A stretch of 64,000 nucleotides of DNA from Bacillus sp. NTK071 (GTDB lineage: Bacteria; Bacillota; Bacilli; Bacillales; Guptibacillaceae). Of the stretch, positions 24,281-32,830 are shown one piece after another. The stretch is from the NCBI RefSeq assembly GCF_017303315.1, contig NZ_JAFKOI010000011.1, positions 53,035-117,034 on the forward strand. The letters are read 5' to 3'. The notes under the pieces were generated by a model that was not told the DNA's origin, did no database searches, and saw nothing but the letters and a program-made list of their open reading frames with translations. A program made the translations under genes and the position numbers. The first letter of the stretch is position 1. The number at the start of each line of letters is the position of its first letter.

Positions 24281-27200
24281 ATGCGAAGTGTCATACCCGT
24301 TCTACTTGCCGGTGTTCTTGCTTTAAGTCCTGCGATTCCAACCGCTGCCTCTAGTCATGAAAAAGGAAAAGAAAATAAAAAGAGTGAACATGTTGTTGAG
24401 CGATCATTTCATCCTGCTGTAATGAAAGGAAAAGTCCATGGAACAACGAAAGTGAGAGCTTCTGTTCAAGATGACCTGCATCTTGCTGTGAAGATCTCAA
24501 ATAAAGTAATGCAAGCAAAAGTAGGAGAAGATGTGCCTGATGATCGCACTGTTACAAACCCTTATGTTTCCGGCGCAGATTTATCTGGTGTAGATGAAGA
24601 AATTAACAAGTTTGTGATGGTCTATGTTCTTAATGAAGATGATGAAATTGTCGACTTTAAGCAAATTGAGCTAAAGAAAAGCGACATTCAAAAAGAAGAA
24701 TGGAATTTAGTTTGGGAAGACGAGTTTAATGGAGAGAGCATTAATGAAGACAAGTGGAATTTCGTCCAGGGCGGCGGTGGCTACGGAAACAATGAGTGGC
24801 AGAACTACACGGATCGCGAGAAAAATGCTCGTGTTGAAGATGGCTCGTTAGTCATAGAAGCCCATAAGGAGCAATTCGGAGGAAATGAGTACACGTCTGC
24901 GAAGTTAACAACCCAGAATAAAGGTGATTGGACCTATGGGCGTTATGAAATTAAAGCCAAACTTCCTAAGGGGCAAGGAATGTGGCCTGCTATCTGGATG
25001 ATGCCAACGGATTATGAGCTTTACTCAGGTTGGCCAGCAACTGGAGAAATCGATATTATGGAGCTCCTAGGTCATGATCCTGATACAGTTTATGGCACAC
25101 TTCATTATGGGAAACCGTGGAAAAACACAGGTGAATCTTATGATCTTCCAGTAGGAGATTTTTCAGATGATTATCATACGTTTACGTTGGACTGGGAACC
25201 AGGAGAGTTTCGCTGGTATGTAGATGGTATTCTCTATGCAAAACAAAACGACTGGTTCACAAAAAACGAGAACGAAGCGGCTGCCTATACATATCCAGCT
25301 CCATTCGATCGCGACTTCTTCTTGCAGCTTAACTTGGCTGTAGGGGGAAACTGGCCAGGTTATCCAGATGATTCAACTACATTTCCAAACCAGATGCTTG
25401 TTGATTATGTAAAGGTTTATGAGCTTGATGGTGAATACCGTGAAGCGGGTGAGCGTCCTGTATCAAAAGAAACCAATGAAGATTTAAGAGAGCCGGTAAA
25501 TGGCGACTACGTCTATAACGGTCTTTTTGATACAGACCTCGAGTATTGGGATTTTCAACCCTTTGAACCATCTGATTTATTTGGTGGAGCAGGGGAAGTG
25601 GCTGTAGTGGATGGAGTAGCAAAAGTTACGATTTCTGATCCAGGCGATCAACCATATGCCATTCAATTTGTGCAACCAAATATTCCACTAGAGAATGGAG
25701 AGCGCTATAAGCTTTCATTTGATGCACGTTCTAGCGATGATCGTGGAATGGTCGTCAACATTTCTGGTCCTGAGCAGGGGTTTGCTAGATATTTGTCTGA
25801 CAAAAGCATAGCGCTTACATCAGAAAATCAGAGCTATTCGTTTGAATTCGATATGGAGAATGGAACAGATCCACATTCTCGTATTGAGTTCAACATGGGG
25901 CAGAGTTCAGACCTCCCAGTCTGGATTGATAATGTAAGTCTCGTTAAGCTTCCGAAAGATCCGAATGCTTCCAAAAAGGTTCTTCCAACTGGGAACTATA
26001 TTTACAATGGAACGTTCGATCAAGGTAGCGATCGAATGGTGTTCTGGGAGCTCGGTCAAGTTGGAAAGGCAAAGGCTACTGCTTCTGTAGGTGAAGCTAT
26101 TCCAGATCGAGAGATAACTATTGATATTAAAAAATCCTCTAAGCAAGATGATGTACGACTCAGTCAGAATAACTTAAATATAGAAGAAGGGGTTTATGTT
26201 CTTACGTTTGATGCAAAAGCAGATAACGCTAGACAAATCGGATTACGACTAACAGATGATAAACGTTTAGAAGATTATGTTGTCAATGAGAACATTTCCA
26301 TTACAGAAGAGATGAGCTCTTATCAAGTTATGCTCGATATGAAAGAAACAGATCCTAAAACAGTATTTGAATTTTTACTAGGTGGTAGTAAGCGCTCTAA
26401 CGTCACGATTGATAATGTGGAGATGAAACGAGTAGCACCTCCTGTTACGATTGAAGGCGTAACGAAAGTAGAAGCCGAAGATTTTCAATCAATGTCTGGT
26501 GTTCAGCTTGGAGAAGATGGTAAGAGCGTTGGTTGGATTGATGCAGGCGATTGGATGCAATACGCTGTCGATGTTAAAGAAGAAGGAAATTACACGATTC
26601 GCTATCAAGTAGCTTCAGGAAGAGATGGAGGCAACATCACGCTATTAAATAAAGCGGGTAACGTGTTCGATGGCACGCTTGGAATGGGTGAAATTTTCGT
26701 TGATCAGGCAGATGAAGTAACTTCTATAGATGTCGCTCAAACCGGTGGTTGGGGCAACTGGAAAACCGTAACGGACACGATTCATTTGGATAAAGGGATT
26801 CAAACACTTCAAATTAATGCTGCAAATGTTAATTTCGATTGGTTCGTTCTCGCACCTGAACAGCCGAATGAATCCGTTGTGAGAAATGGAGACTTTTCGA
26901 ATGGTCTAACCAATTGGGGATCATGGTGGGGAGATCAGTGGAGTGGCGCCGCAGAAGGTGAAGTTGTAACGGAAGATGGTCAAATGAAAATTGTAGTATC
27001 AAAAACAGGTGATCAATCTTACAGCCCACAAGTCTTTCAAGAAAATCTTTTCTTTGAAAATGGCCGTACGTACACTGTATCCTTTGATGCTAAATCCTCC
27101 GTGGCACGGGACATTAATCTCGTAATCGGTGAACCTTTATCAACAGATCCTTGGTTCATTCCATTTATGGAGACAAAACAGATTTCAATAGGTACAGAGA

Positions 27201-27334
27201 TGGGAACACATACGTTTACATTTGAAATGCAGAAAGCTACAAACGTCAACGGAAAATTAGTCTTTGAAGTTGGCAAAATTAACGGTGCATCTGTGCCCTC
27301 GACCATAACAGTAGACAATGTGATGATTAAGTAA
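24281..27334 (+). CDS. Secreted multi-domain GH16 endo-beta-glucanase (laminarinase) with carbohydrate-binding modules
   Basis: 1017 residues. A signal peptide (cleavage near AASS at ~24) is followed by a ~110-residue N-terminal region with a beta pattern. The GH16 domain spans ~135-385, with catalytic E256, D258 and E261 in GEIDIMELLG; the extra residue in this motif marks the laminarinase-type beta bulge. The C-terminal part has CBM4_9-like modules starting at YVYNGLFD (~410), YIYNGTFD (~570) and VVRNGDFSNGLTNWG (~868), with a CBM6-like module at ~725-860 (VEAEDFQSM, WIDAGDWMQYAVDV, NFDWFVL). There is no LPXTG or SLH anchor, so it should be released. It is the extracellular enzyme that starts beta-1,3-glucan breakdown for this operon. 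Confidence 0.93.
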   Translation: MRSVIPVLLAGVLALSPAIPTAASSHEKGKENKKSEHVVERSFHPAVMKGKVHGTTKVRASVQDDLHLAVKISNKVMQAKVGEDVPDDRTVTNPYVSGADLSGVDEEINKFVMVYVLNEDDEIVDFKQIELKKSDIQKEEWNLVWEDEFNGESINEDKWNFVQGGGGYGNNEWQNYTDREKNARVEDGSLVIEAHKEQFGGNEYTSAKLTTQNKGDWTYGRYEIKAKLPKGQGMWPAIWMMPTDYELYSGWPATGEIDIMELLGHDPDTVYGTLHYGKPWKNTGESYDLPVGDFSDDYHTFTLDWEPGEFRWYVDGILYAKQNDWFTKNENEAAAYTYPAPFDRDFFLQLNLAVGGNWPGYPDDSTTFPNQMLVDYVKVYELDGEYREAGERPVSKETNEDLREPVNGDYVYNGLFDTDLEYWDFQPFEPSDLFGGAGEVAVVDGVAKVTISDPGDQPYAIQFVQPNIPLENGERYKLSFDARSSDDRGMVVNISGPEQGFARYLSDKSIALTSENQSYSFEFDMENGTDPHSRIEFNMGQSSDLPVWIDNVSLVKLPKDPNASKKVLPTGNYIYNGTFDQGSDRMVFWELGQVGKAKATASVGEAIPDREITIDIKKSSKQDDVRLSQNNLNIEEGVYVLTFDAKADNARQIGLRLTDDKRLEDYVVNENISITEEMSSYQVMLDMKETDPKTVFEFLLGGSKRSNVTIDNVEMKRVAPPVTIEGVTKVEAEDFQSMSGVQLGEDGKSVGWIDAGDWMQYAVDVKEEGNYTIRYQVASGRDGGNITLLNKAGNVFDGTLGMGEIFVDQADEVTSIDVAQTGGWGNWKTVTDTIHLDKGIQTLQINAANVNFDWFVLAPEQPNESVVRNGDFSNGLTNWGSWWGDQWSGAAEGEVVTEDGQMKIVVSKTGDQSYSPQVFQENLFFENGRTYTVSFDAKSSVARDINLVIGEPLSTDPWFIPFMETKQISIGTEMGTHTFTFEMQKATNVNGKLVFEVGKINGASVPSTITVDNVMIK

Positions 27335-27366
27335 ATGATCTTTGCGGAAACTTGAAGTTATAAAAG

Positions 27367-27403
27367 AGAAGTAGTTAGGAATCACTAACTGCTTCTTTTT
27401 TTA
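27367..27403 (+). terminator. Terminator of the beta-glucan operon
   Basis: AGAAGTAGTTAG pairs with CTAACTGCTTCT (one wobble), then TTTTTTTATT. A textbook intrinsic terminator. Confidence 0.88.
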
Positions 27404-27532
27404 TTCTAATCGTTTAGTTTCATAAAGGGATCTCTTGGAGCTAGTCGAATGCTTATTATTGGTAAAGCGGCTACCATGATAGACTGAAAGAGAAAAGGCT
27501 AGCTAGCACTAAGAAGATAGAAGGAGCAAACT

Positions 27533-28567
27533 ATGTCGAGAATTTGGTTTAACAGATGGTTTACAACCGTCGCGCATTATATTGAATTGATTCGAAATAA
27601 TGAGGATGGAGCAGCGTTTGAAATTTACGGCTCACATCCAAATGAAGATGCCCTGTATTTACAGTATTGTGATCATGCTTTTGTCGAACCTGACATTAGT
27701 GGTGAGGCTTACATCGACTATTGTCTAAGTGTTTGTAAGGAGAAGAAAATTGATCTATTCATTCCAAGGAAAGAAAACGTCCTCATCTCACAAAACCTCT
27801 CGAAATTTCACGAAATTGGTGTCAGAGTGCTTGTTTGTAACACAGAATTGATGGCACTGATGGACAATAAAGCTGCTATGTACCAATCGATTACTGAACG
27901 AGAAAAAGAAAAAGGCATCCGTCTTGTCCCAATACCAGACTATGCTGTAGTTAACAATGTAGATGATTTTAGAAAAGCCTACACTGATCTCACTAAAAAA
28001 GGTCACACGGTTTGTTTTAAACCTGTAATCGGTGAAGGAGCAAATGGGTTTCGTGTTATCAAAGAAGGGCAAGAAACGATTGAAGAACTGCTGACAGAAG
28101 GAGTTTCACGAAGAATATCATTTGAACATGCCTGTTCGATTTTAAGTCAGAAGGATACGTTTCCTGACTTAATGGTTCTTGAGTATTTGAACGGGTATGA
28201 GTATAGCATTGATTGCCTTGCCTATGACGGAGAGTTGCACCTTGCAATTCCGAGAAAGAAGGCTGGAGGGCGAATAAGAGTATTGGAAGATAATCAAGAA
28301 CTTCTCGATATCGCACGTGCCCTACATCGAGAGTACAACATTGATTACATATCGAATATTCAAGTGAAGTTCAGTAAAGGTGTACCGAAGCTTCTTGAAA
28401 TTAATCCCAGGATGGCAGGTGGGCTTAATATTAGTTGCTTGTCCGGTGTTAATATCCCTTATCAGGCAATCAAACTACTATTGCATGGTAATAGTCAGAT
28501 AGAAGAGTTTAAACCAACTATGGGAATTCGTGCGAGCCACATTGAGAAGGAAATAGTTCTTACGTAA
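27533..28567 (+). CDS. ATP-grasp enzyme of the Ter biosynthetic module
   Basis: 344 residues. ATP-grasp fold: an N-terminal Rossmann-like domain to ~110, then CFKPVIGEGANGFRVI (ATP-binding lysine and glycine loop), the central YLNGYEYSIDCLAYDG, and the metal-binding end KLLEINPRMAGGLN. Family members ligate a carboxylate to an amine or thiol using ATP. ATP-grasp genes of this kind accompany terD/terC genes in the published Ter biosynthetic module (Anantharaman, Iyer and Aravind). Here it sits directly upstream of the SigW-type promoter of yceC and so is probably transcribed on its own. The substrate is unknown. Confidence 0.8.
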   Translation: MSRIWFNRWFTTVAHYIELIRNNEDGAAFEIYGSHPNEDALYLQYCDHAFVEPDISGEAYIDYCLSVCKEKKIDLFIPRKENVLISQNLSKFHEIGVRVLVCNTELMALMDNKAAMYQSITEREKEKGIRLVPIPDYAVVNNVDDFRKAYTDLTKKGHTVCFKPVIGEGANGFRVIKEGQETIEELLTEGVSRRISFEHACSILSQKDTFPDLMVLEYLNGYEYSIDCLAYDGELHLAIPRKKAGGRIRVLEDNQELLDIARALHREYNIDYISNIQVKFSKGVPKLLEINPRMAGGLNISCLSGVNIPYQAIKLLLHGNSQIEEFKPTMGIRASHIEKEIVLT

Positions 28568-28751
28568 AATTCGCGTTGTGTTTCTTATAGAAAAGAAGAA
28601 AAACGTGGTAAATAATTGACGAAATCGACAATATGTTACGTAAGCCTATCAATTCTTAAGGGTTAAAGGATTCATTTTATCTGAAAATATGTTAATTTTA
28701 AATAGAAAGAAAAGGTTTCTTGTTCAAAAATGTATTTATATTGTTGAAACT

Positions 28752-28777
28752 TGAAACTTTTGAAATCTAGGCCCGTA
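28752..28777 (+). promoter_or_regulatory. ECF-sigma (SigW-type) promoter of the ter operon
   Basis: TGAAAC (28752) - 16 nt - CGTA (28774), an exact match to the SigW consensus. It lies 82 nt before the yceC start. A second TGAAAC begins 7 nt upstream at 28745. The B. subtilis yceCDEFGH operon is likewise under ECF sigma control. Confidence 0.85.
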
Positions 28778-28858
28778 TTACAAGGTAGGCACTATAAAAA
28801 AAGATTACTAGTCATCACATCATACTCGTTTTTAATCTACTAATAGGAGTGATACGAT

Positions 28859-29467
28859 TTGACGATTTCATTGCAGAAAGGTCAACGAATCGACTTAACA
28901 AAAGGAAATGCAGGCTTATCGAAGATCATGGTTGGCCTTGGCTGGGATCCTGTTCAGCAAAAGAAAGGTGGCGGCCTTCTAGGCGGTCTATTCGGAGGCG
29001 GCGGTGGCGGAGCTGACGTTGACTGCGATGCTTCCCTTCTAATGCTTGAGGATGACAAGCTAACTTCGAAGAAAGATTTGATTTACTTTGGTAACCTAAA
29101 AAGCGCATGTGGAAGTATTAACCACACAGGTGATAATCTAACAGGTGCCGGAGACGGCGATGATGAGCAAATTATGGTTGATCTAAGCAAAGTCCCACAG
29201 CGTATTACAAAGCTAGTGTTTGTTGTTAACATATATGATGCAGTGAAACGCAAACAGGACTTTGGCATGATTGAGAATGCATTTATCCGTGTAGTGAATC
29301 AATCGAACCAAGAAGAGATGATTAAGTTTAATCTCACAGACAACTATTCTGGTAAGACAAGCCTATTTGTTGCAGAGATTTATCGTCATGGTTCTGAGTG
29401 GAAGTTTGCGGCGATTGGTAATGGAACGAATGACGCTGGCTTAAGCGACATTGCAAAGAAATACTGA
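28859..29467 (+). CDS. yceC: TerD-family stress protein, divergent paralog with Gly-rich insertion
   Basis: 202 residues. TerD fold: [17 protein letters not shown] start, VGLGWDP, NHTGDNLTGAGDGDDEQI, ENAFIRVVN and IYRHGSEWKF. Between VGLGWDP and the first strand is an insertion rich in glycine (KKGGGLLGGLFGGGGGG). The Ca2+-binding DFDLDAS of its neighbours is here ADVDCDAS with a shorter following loop, so metal binding may differ. The start is TTG at 28859 with AGGAGTG 7 nt upstream. It is the first gene of the ter operon, where B. subtilis has yceC, hence the symbol. Confidence 0.88.
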   Translation: MTISLQKGQRIDLTKGNAGLSKIMVGLGWDPVQQKKGGGLLGGLFGGGGGGADVDCDASLLMLEDDKLTSKKDLIYFGNLKSACGSINHTGDNLTGAGDGDDEQIMVDLSKVPQRITKLVFVVNIYDAVKRKQDFGMIENAFIRVVNQSNQEEMIKFNLTDNYSGKTSLFVAEIYRHGSEWKFAAIGNGTNDAGLSDIAKKY

Positions 29468-29499
29468 ACTACTTAAAAATCTAGAAGGGGTTGAATAGC

Positions 29500-30081
29500 A
29501 TGGCTGTATCATTATCAAAAGGACAAAAAGTAGATTTAACAAAAACGAATCCTGGTCTATCAAAGGTTATTGTAGGACTTGGATGGGACACAAATAAATA
29601 CGATGGTGGAAATGACTTTGACCTTGATGCAAGTGTATTCCTATTAGATAGCAACGGTAAATGCGCTTCTGACAAAGATTTTGTTTTCTATAACCAGACT
29701 GAAGGTGGCGGCGGCTCAGTCGTTCACACTGGCGATAATCGTACGGGTGAAGGCGCGGGCGACGATGAACAAGTAAAGGTTCATCTTCAAGACGTTCCTT
29801 CAACAGTAGAAAAGGTCTCATTTGTTATTACAATTCACGATGCGGAAGCTCGTAACCAGAACTTTGGTCAAGTATCCAATGCATTTGTACGAATTGTGAA
29901 TGAAGATTCCAATGAAGAGCTCATTCGTTATGATCTCGGAGAAGATTTCTCGATTGAAACAGCTATTATTGTTGGAGAATTATATCGCCATAACGGCGAA
30001 TGGAAGTTCTCTGCAGTAGGATCAGGCTATGAGGGTGGTCTTGCAAGAATCGCTTCTGATTTTGGTTTGCAAGTCGGATAA
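29500..30081 (+). CDS. yceD: TerD-family stress protein
   Basis: 193 residues, typical TerD. It keeps the acidic Ca2+-binding loops: [33 protein letters not shown] and the late TIHDAEAR and [11 protein letters not shown]. It closely resembles B. subtilis YceD along its whole length. The ATG at 29500 is chosen because AAGGGG lies 9 nt upstream; an in-frame TTG at 29491 is too close to that site. TerD proteins are linked to tellurite, oxidative and envelope stress and probably act as Ca2+-dependent scaffolds at the membrane with TerC. It follows yceC by 32 nt. Confidence 0.92.
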   Translation: MAVSLSKGQKVDLTKTNPGLSKVIVGLGWDTNKYDGGNDFDLDASVFLLDSNGKCASDKDFVFYNQTEGGGGSVVHTGDNRTGEGAGDDEQVKVHLQDVPSTVEKVSFVITIHDAEARNQNFGQVSNAFVRIVNEDSNEELIRYDLGEDFSIETAIIVGELYRHNGEWKFSAVGSGYEGGLARIASDFGLQVG

Positions 30082-30092
30082 TATCTTCTTAG

Positions 30093-30119
30093 TGGCAAGA
30101 GGGCCAAACCCTCTTGCCA
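30093..30119 (+). repeat. Perfect intercistronic hairpin between yceD and yceE
   Basis: TGGCAAGAGGG and CCCTCTTGCCA form an 11-bp perfect stem with a CCAAA loop. No U-tract follows (TTCCAATA), so it probably stabilises the upstream mRNA or slows read-through rather than ending it. Confidence 0.7.
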
Positions 30120-30150
30120 TTCCAATATAAACACGAATTGGGGGATGACA

Positions 30151-30729
30151 TTGGGTATTCAATTATCAAAAGGACAGCGAATTGACTTAACGAAAACAAA
30201 TCCTGGACTCGTTAAAGGACTCATTGGACTTGGTTGGGATACGAATAAATATCAGGGTGGATCTGATTTTGATCTTGATGCATCAGCGTTTCTAGTAGAT
30301 GCTAATAATCGATGTCAGGACGACCTGGACTTTATTTTCTACAACAATTTAGAGCATCCAAGCAAATCGGTCATTCATACAGGAGATAACCGTACTGGTG
30401 AAGGTGATGGAGATGACGAACAACTTATCGTAGACTTCTCTAAAATTCCATCTCACGTGGATAAAATCGGTATCACAGTAACCATTCATGATGCTGAGGG
30501 GCGTCACCAAAATTTTGGACAAGTATCAAACGCATTTGTTCGTCTTGCAGACGAATCAACTGGTGAAGAGCTGTTGCGATTTGATCTAGGCGAAGATTTC
30601 TCAATAGAAACGGCTGTTGTCGTTTGTGAACTTTATCGCCACGGTAACGAGTGGAAATTTAACGCAATCGGTAGTGGGTTCTCTGGCGGACTTGCTTCCC
30701 TTTGTAGAAACTATGGCCTAGACGTTTAA
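30151..30729 (+). CDS. yceE: TerD-family stress protein
   Basis: 192 residues, closest to B. subtilis YceE ([58 protein letters not shown]). Both acidic loops are intact. The start is TTG at 30151: GGGGG at 30140-30144 gives a 6-nt spacing to it, whereas the ATG at 30145 directly abuts that site. Third TerD paralog in tandem; pairwise similarity is much higher between this gene and yceD than to yceC. Confidence 0.92.
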   Translation: MGIQLSKGQRIDLTKTNPGLVKGLIGLGWDTNKYQGGSDFDLDASAFLVDANNRCQDDLDFIFYNNLEHPSKSVIHTGDNRTGEGDGDDEQLIVDFSKIPSHVDKIGITVTIHDAEGRHQNFGQVSNAFVRLADESTGEELLRFDLGEDFSIETAVVVCELYRHGNEWKFNAIGSGFSGGLASLCRNYGLDV

Positions 30730-30768
30730 CGTAAGGCTTAGCTAGTTGACATTAGGAGGAAACATCAA

Positions 30769-31548
30769 GTGGAAATCTTACAAGAAATTCTTAACACATA
30801 TGCCTCTTTCTTTGATTGGGAAATGTGGGGAGAAGTTTTAACTGACCCTGTAGCGTGGGGACTGATTGGTACGCTAGTTCTTTTAGAAGGCCTGCTTTCA
30901 GCTGATAACGCACTGGTTCTTGCCGTGATGGTTAAACACCTTCCGCCCGAAAAACGGAGAAAAGCTTTAACTTACGGTTTAATTGGAGCTTATTTCTTCC
31001 GTTTCTTATTTATTGGAATAGGAATGTACCTGATTAAATTCTGGTGGATTAAGGTCTTCGGTGCAGCTTATCTTGCCTGGATTGTTATTCAACACTTCAG
31101 AAGTAAAGGTGAAGAAGAAGGTGCAGATGGTATGAAGCAAGACAGTTGGCTTGTTCGTACTTTCGGTATGTTTTGGGCTACTGTTATTTCAGTAGAATTA
31201 ATGGATATCGCATTTTCAGCTGATAGTATCTTGGCTGCTCTTGCCATTTCAGAACAGGTATGGGTTCTTTTACTAGGAGGTATGATCGGTATTCTTCTTA
31301 TGAGAACAGTAGCGGGTGTATTCCTAAAGCTAATTGAAAGAGTACCTGAGATGGAAAACACAGCATTCGTTTTGATTGCGATTATCTCTCTGAAAATGTT
31401 CTTGAGCGTGTTCCATATCGAAATACCTCATGTGGCTTTCTTCGGCATTATCGTAATTGCGTTCCTTGGAACGTTCGTTGTTCATTACTTTAACAACAGA
31501 AATAGACCATATGCGGAAGAAACAGCGTCAGCTAAAGAGAACGAATAG
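30769..31548 (+). CDS. yceF: TerC-family integral membrane protein
   Basis: 259 residues with about seven membrane helices. TerC signatures: LLSADNALVLAVMVKHLP and MDIAFSADSILAALA, the two conserved acidic/Asn metal-site phrases. TerC proteins are linked to tellurite resistance and to Mn2+ handling or metalation of secreted enzymes. The start is GTG at 30769 with AGGAGGA 8 nt upstream. It lies 39 nt after yceE, and a terminator-like hairpin separates it from the biosynthetic genes. Confidence 0.93.
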   Translation: MEILQEILNTYASFFDWEMWGEVLTDPVAWGLIGTLVLLEGLLSADNALVLAVMVKHLPPEKRRKALTYGLIGAYFFRFLFIGIGMYLIKFWWIKVFGAAYLAWIVIQHFRSKGEEEGADGMKQDSWLVRTFGMFWATVISVELMDIAFSADSILAALAISEQVWVLLLGGMIGILLMRTVAGVFLKLIERVPEMENTAFVLIAIISLKMFLSVFHIEIPHVAFFGIIVIAFLGTFVVHYFNNRNRPYAEETASAKENE

Positions 31549-31551
31549 CAA

Positions 31552-31588
31552 GAAGAGGAGGAGACATAAGTGTTCTCCTTCTTTTTTT
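31552..31588 (+). terminator. Partial terminator after yceF
   Basis: GAGGAGGAGACA pairs with TGTTCTCCTTC with one bulge, TAAG loop, then CTTTTTTT. It would reduce but may not abolish read-through into the following genes, which have no clear promoter of their own. Confidence 0.65.
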
Positions 31589-31639
31589 ACGATAAAACAC
31601 TAAGATTTCAACAAAAATGACGGATAGGTGGTGATGATG

Positions 31640-32830
31640 ATGAAATATTTTCAATACCTTACGGAGTCTGAGAAACAAAAGGTATTCTTTAAAGAACCTA
31701 CACCAATAACGAAATATGATGCAAAGGAAAAGCTATCGTATGCTGTTGGAGCTGCTCTTTATATGCCGGCTATTAGAGGGGACATATCTGAATTGATTGT
31801 GAAGCAAAAATATAAAGAGGTTAGTACTATTGTTCTCGATCTTGAAGATGCGGTGGGAGATAATTGTCTTTCGGAAGCAGTCGATCAGACAATGGTACAT
31901 TTTGCGGAAATAGAACGAGCGGTGATGAGCGGGGTCATAACCTTAGGCGATTTACCACTTATCTTTATTCGTGTTCGGTCAGCTAATCAGTTACTAGAAG
32001 TAGCAGAAAAACTCGGAACTTCTATAGCGTATTTAACAGGATTTGTATTCCCAAAAATTTCGTCATCTAACGTTGAATTATATTTCTCTGCTCTAGAAGA
32101 AGCTTCTAATCAGGCTGGTGCACGACTGTATAGTATGCCAATTCTAGAATCGCCAGAGCTTATGTATAAAGAAACTAGATTTAACGAATTTCAGTACCTA
32201 TCTTCACTTTTTCAGAAATACGAGTCTTCTATTCTAAATGTGCGAATTGGTGCAACAGACCTTTGTGGGCTGTATGGTATTCGACGAAATGCTCAAACAC
32301 CTATTTATGACATATCAATTATGAGAGATTTTATTTCTGATGTTGTGAATTACTTCGGAAGGAACTTTGTTGTATCTGGTCCTGTGTGGGAGTATTTCAA
32401 TAGTAAAAAAGATGGTGTAAACCATGCTCTATCAGAAGTTAACGAATATAATGCAGGCCTTCTTAATGAAACTCTCCTTGATCTATCAAATGGACTTACT
32501 GGAAAGACGGTCATTCACCCTTCTCACATTAAGGTGGTACAAAGCGTGAATGTCGTTACTAAAGAGGAATACCTTGATGCACTAAGCATTATAGAGAACG
32601 CTAGTGGAGAAGTTGGTGTATTGAAGAGTGCTTCTTACAATAAAATGAATGAAATTAAACCGCACTATAAATGGGCGATGAAAATCATAACTAAATCTGA
32701 CATATACGGGGTGTATCATGAACAGTACAATTTCCTCAAGATGCTTACCGACACAATACCATTTTCCAATCCTGTCGGAGATGAGCGTGAATCTGAACGT
32801 TACTCAAAACAAGCTAGCTATCCCGGTTGA
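31640..32830 (+). CDS. HpcH/CitE-like C-C bond lyase of the Ter biosynthetic module
   Basis: About 397 residues, TIM-barrel C-C bond lyase family (Pfam C-C_Bond_Lyase). Phrases: LYMPAIRGDI (substrate pocket Arg), STIVLDLEDAVGDN (metal-binding acidic pair), FIRVRSANQL, IGATDLCGLYGIR, GKTVIHPSHI. Relatives (citrate lyase beta, malyl-CoA lyase) make or break a C-C bond next to a carboxylate. Several in-frame starts exist (GTG 31628, GTG 31631, ATG 31634, 31637 and 31640); I take 31640 because the ribosome site AGGTGG overlaps the earlier ones. Its 3' end overlaps the next gene, so the genes are coupled. Confidence 0.85.
   Translation: MKYFQYLTESEKQKVFFKEPTPITKYDAKEKLSYAVGAALYMPAIRGDISELIVKQKYKEVSTIVLDLEDAVGDNCLSEAVDQTMVHFAEIERAVMSGVITLGDLPLIFIRVRSANQLLEVAEKLGTSIAYLTGFVFPKISSSNVELYFSALEEASNQAGARLYSMPILESPELMYKETRFNEFQYLSSLFQKYESSILNVRIGATDLCGLYGIRRNAQTPIYDISIMRDFISDVVNYFGRNFVVSGPVWEYFNSKKDGVNHALSEVNEYNAGLLNETLLDLSNGLTGKTVIHPSHIKVVQSVNVVTKEEYLDALSIIENASGEVGVLKSASYNKMNEIKPHYKWAMKIITKSDIYGVYHEQYNFLKMLTDTIPFSNPVGDERESERYSKQASYPG

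Noticed and set aside
30145..30150. ATG start for yceE
   Set aside because: It directly abuts the GGGGG ribosome site; the TTG 6 nt later has correct spacing and matches the N-terminus of B. subtilis YceE.
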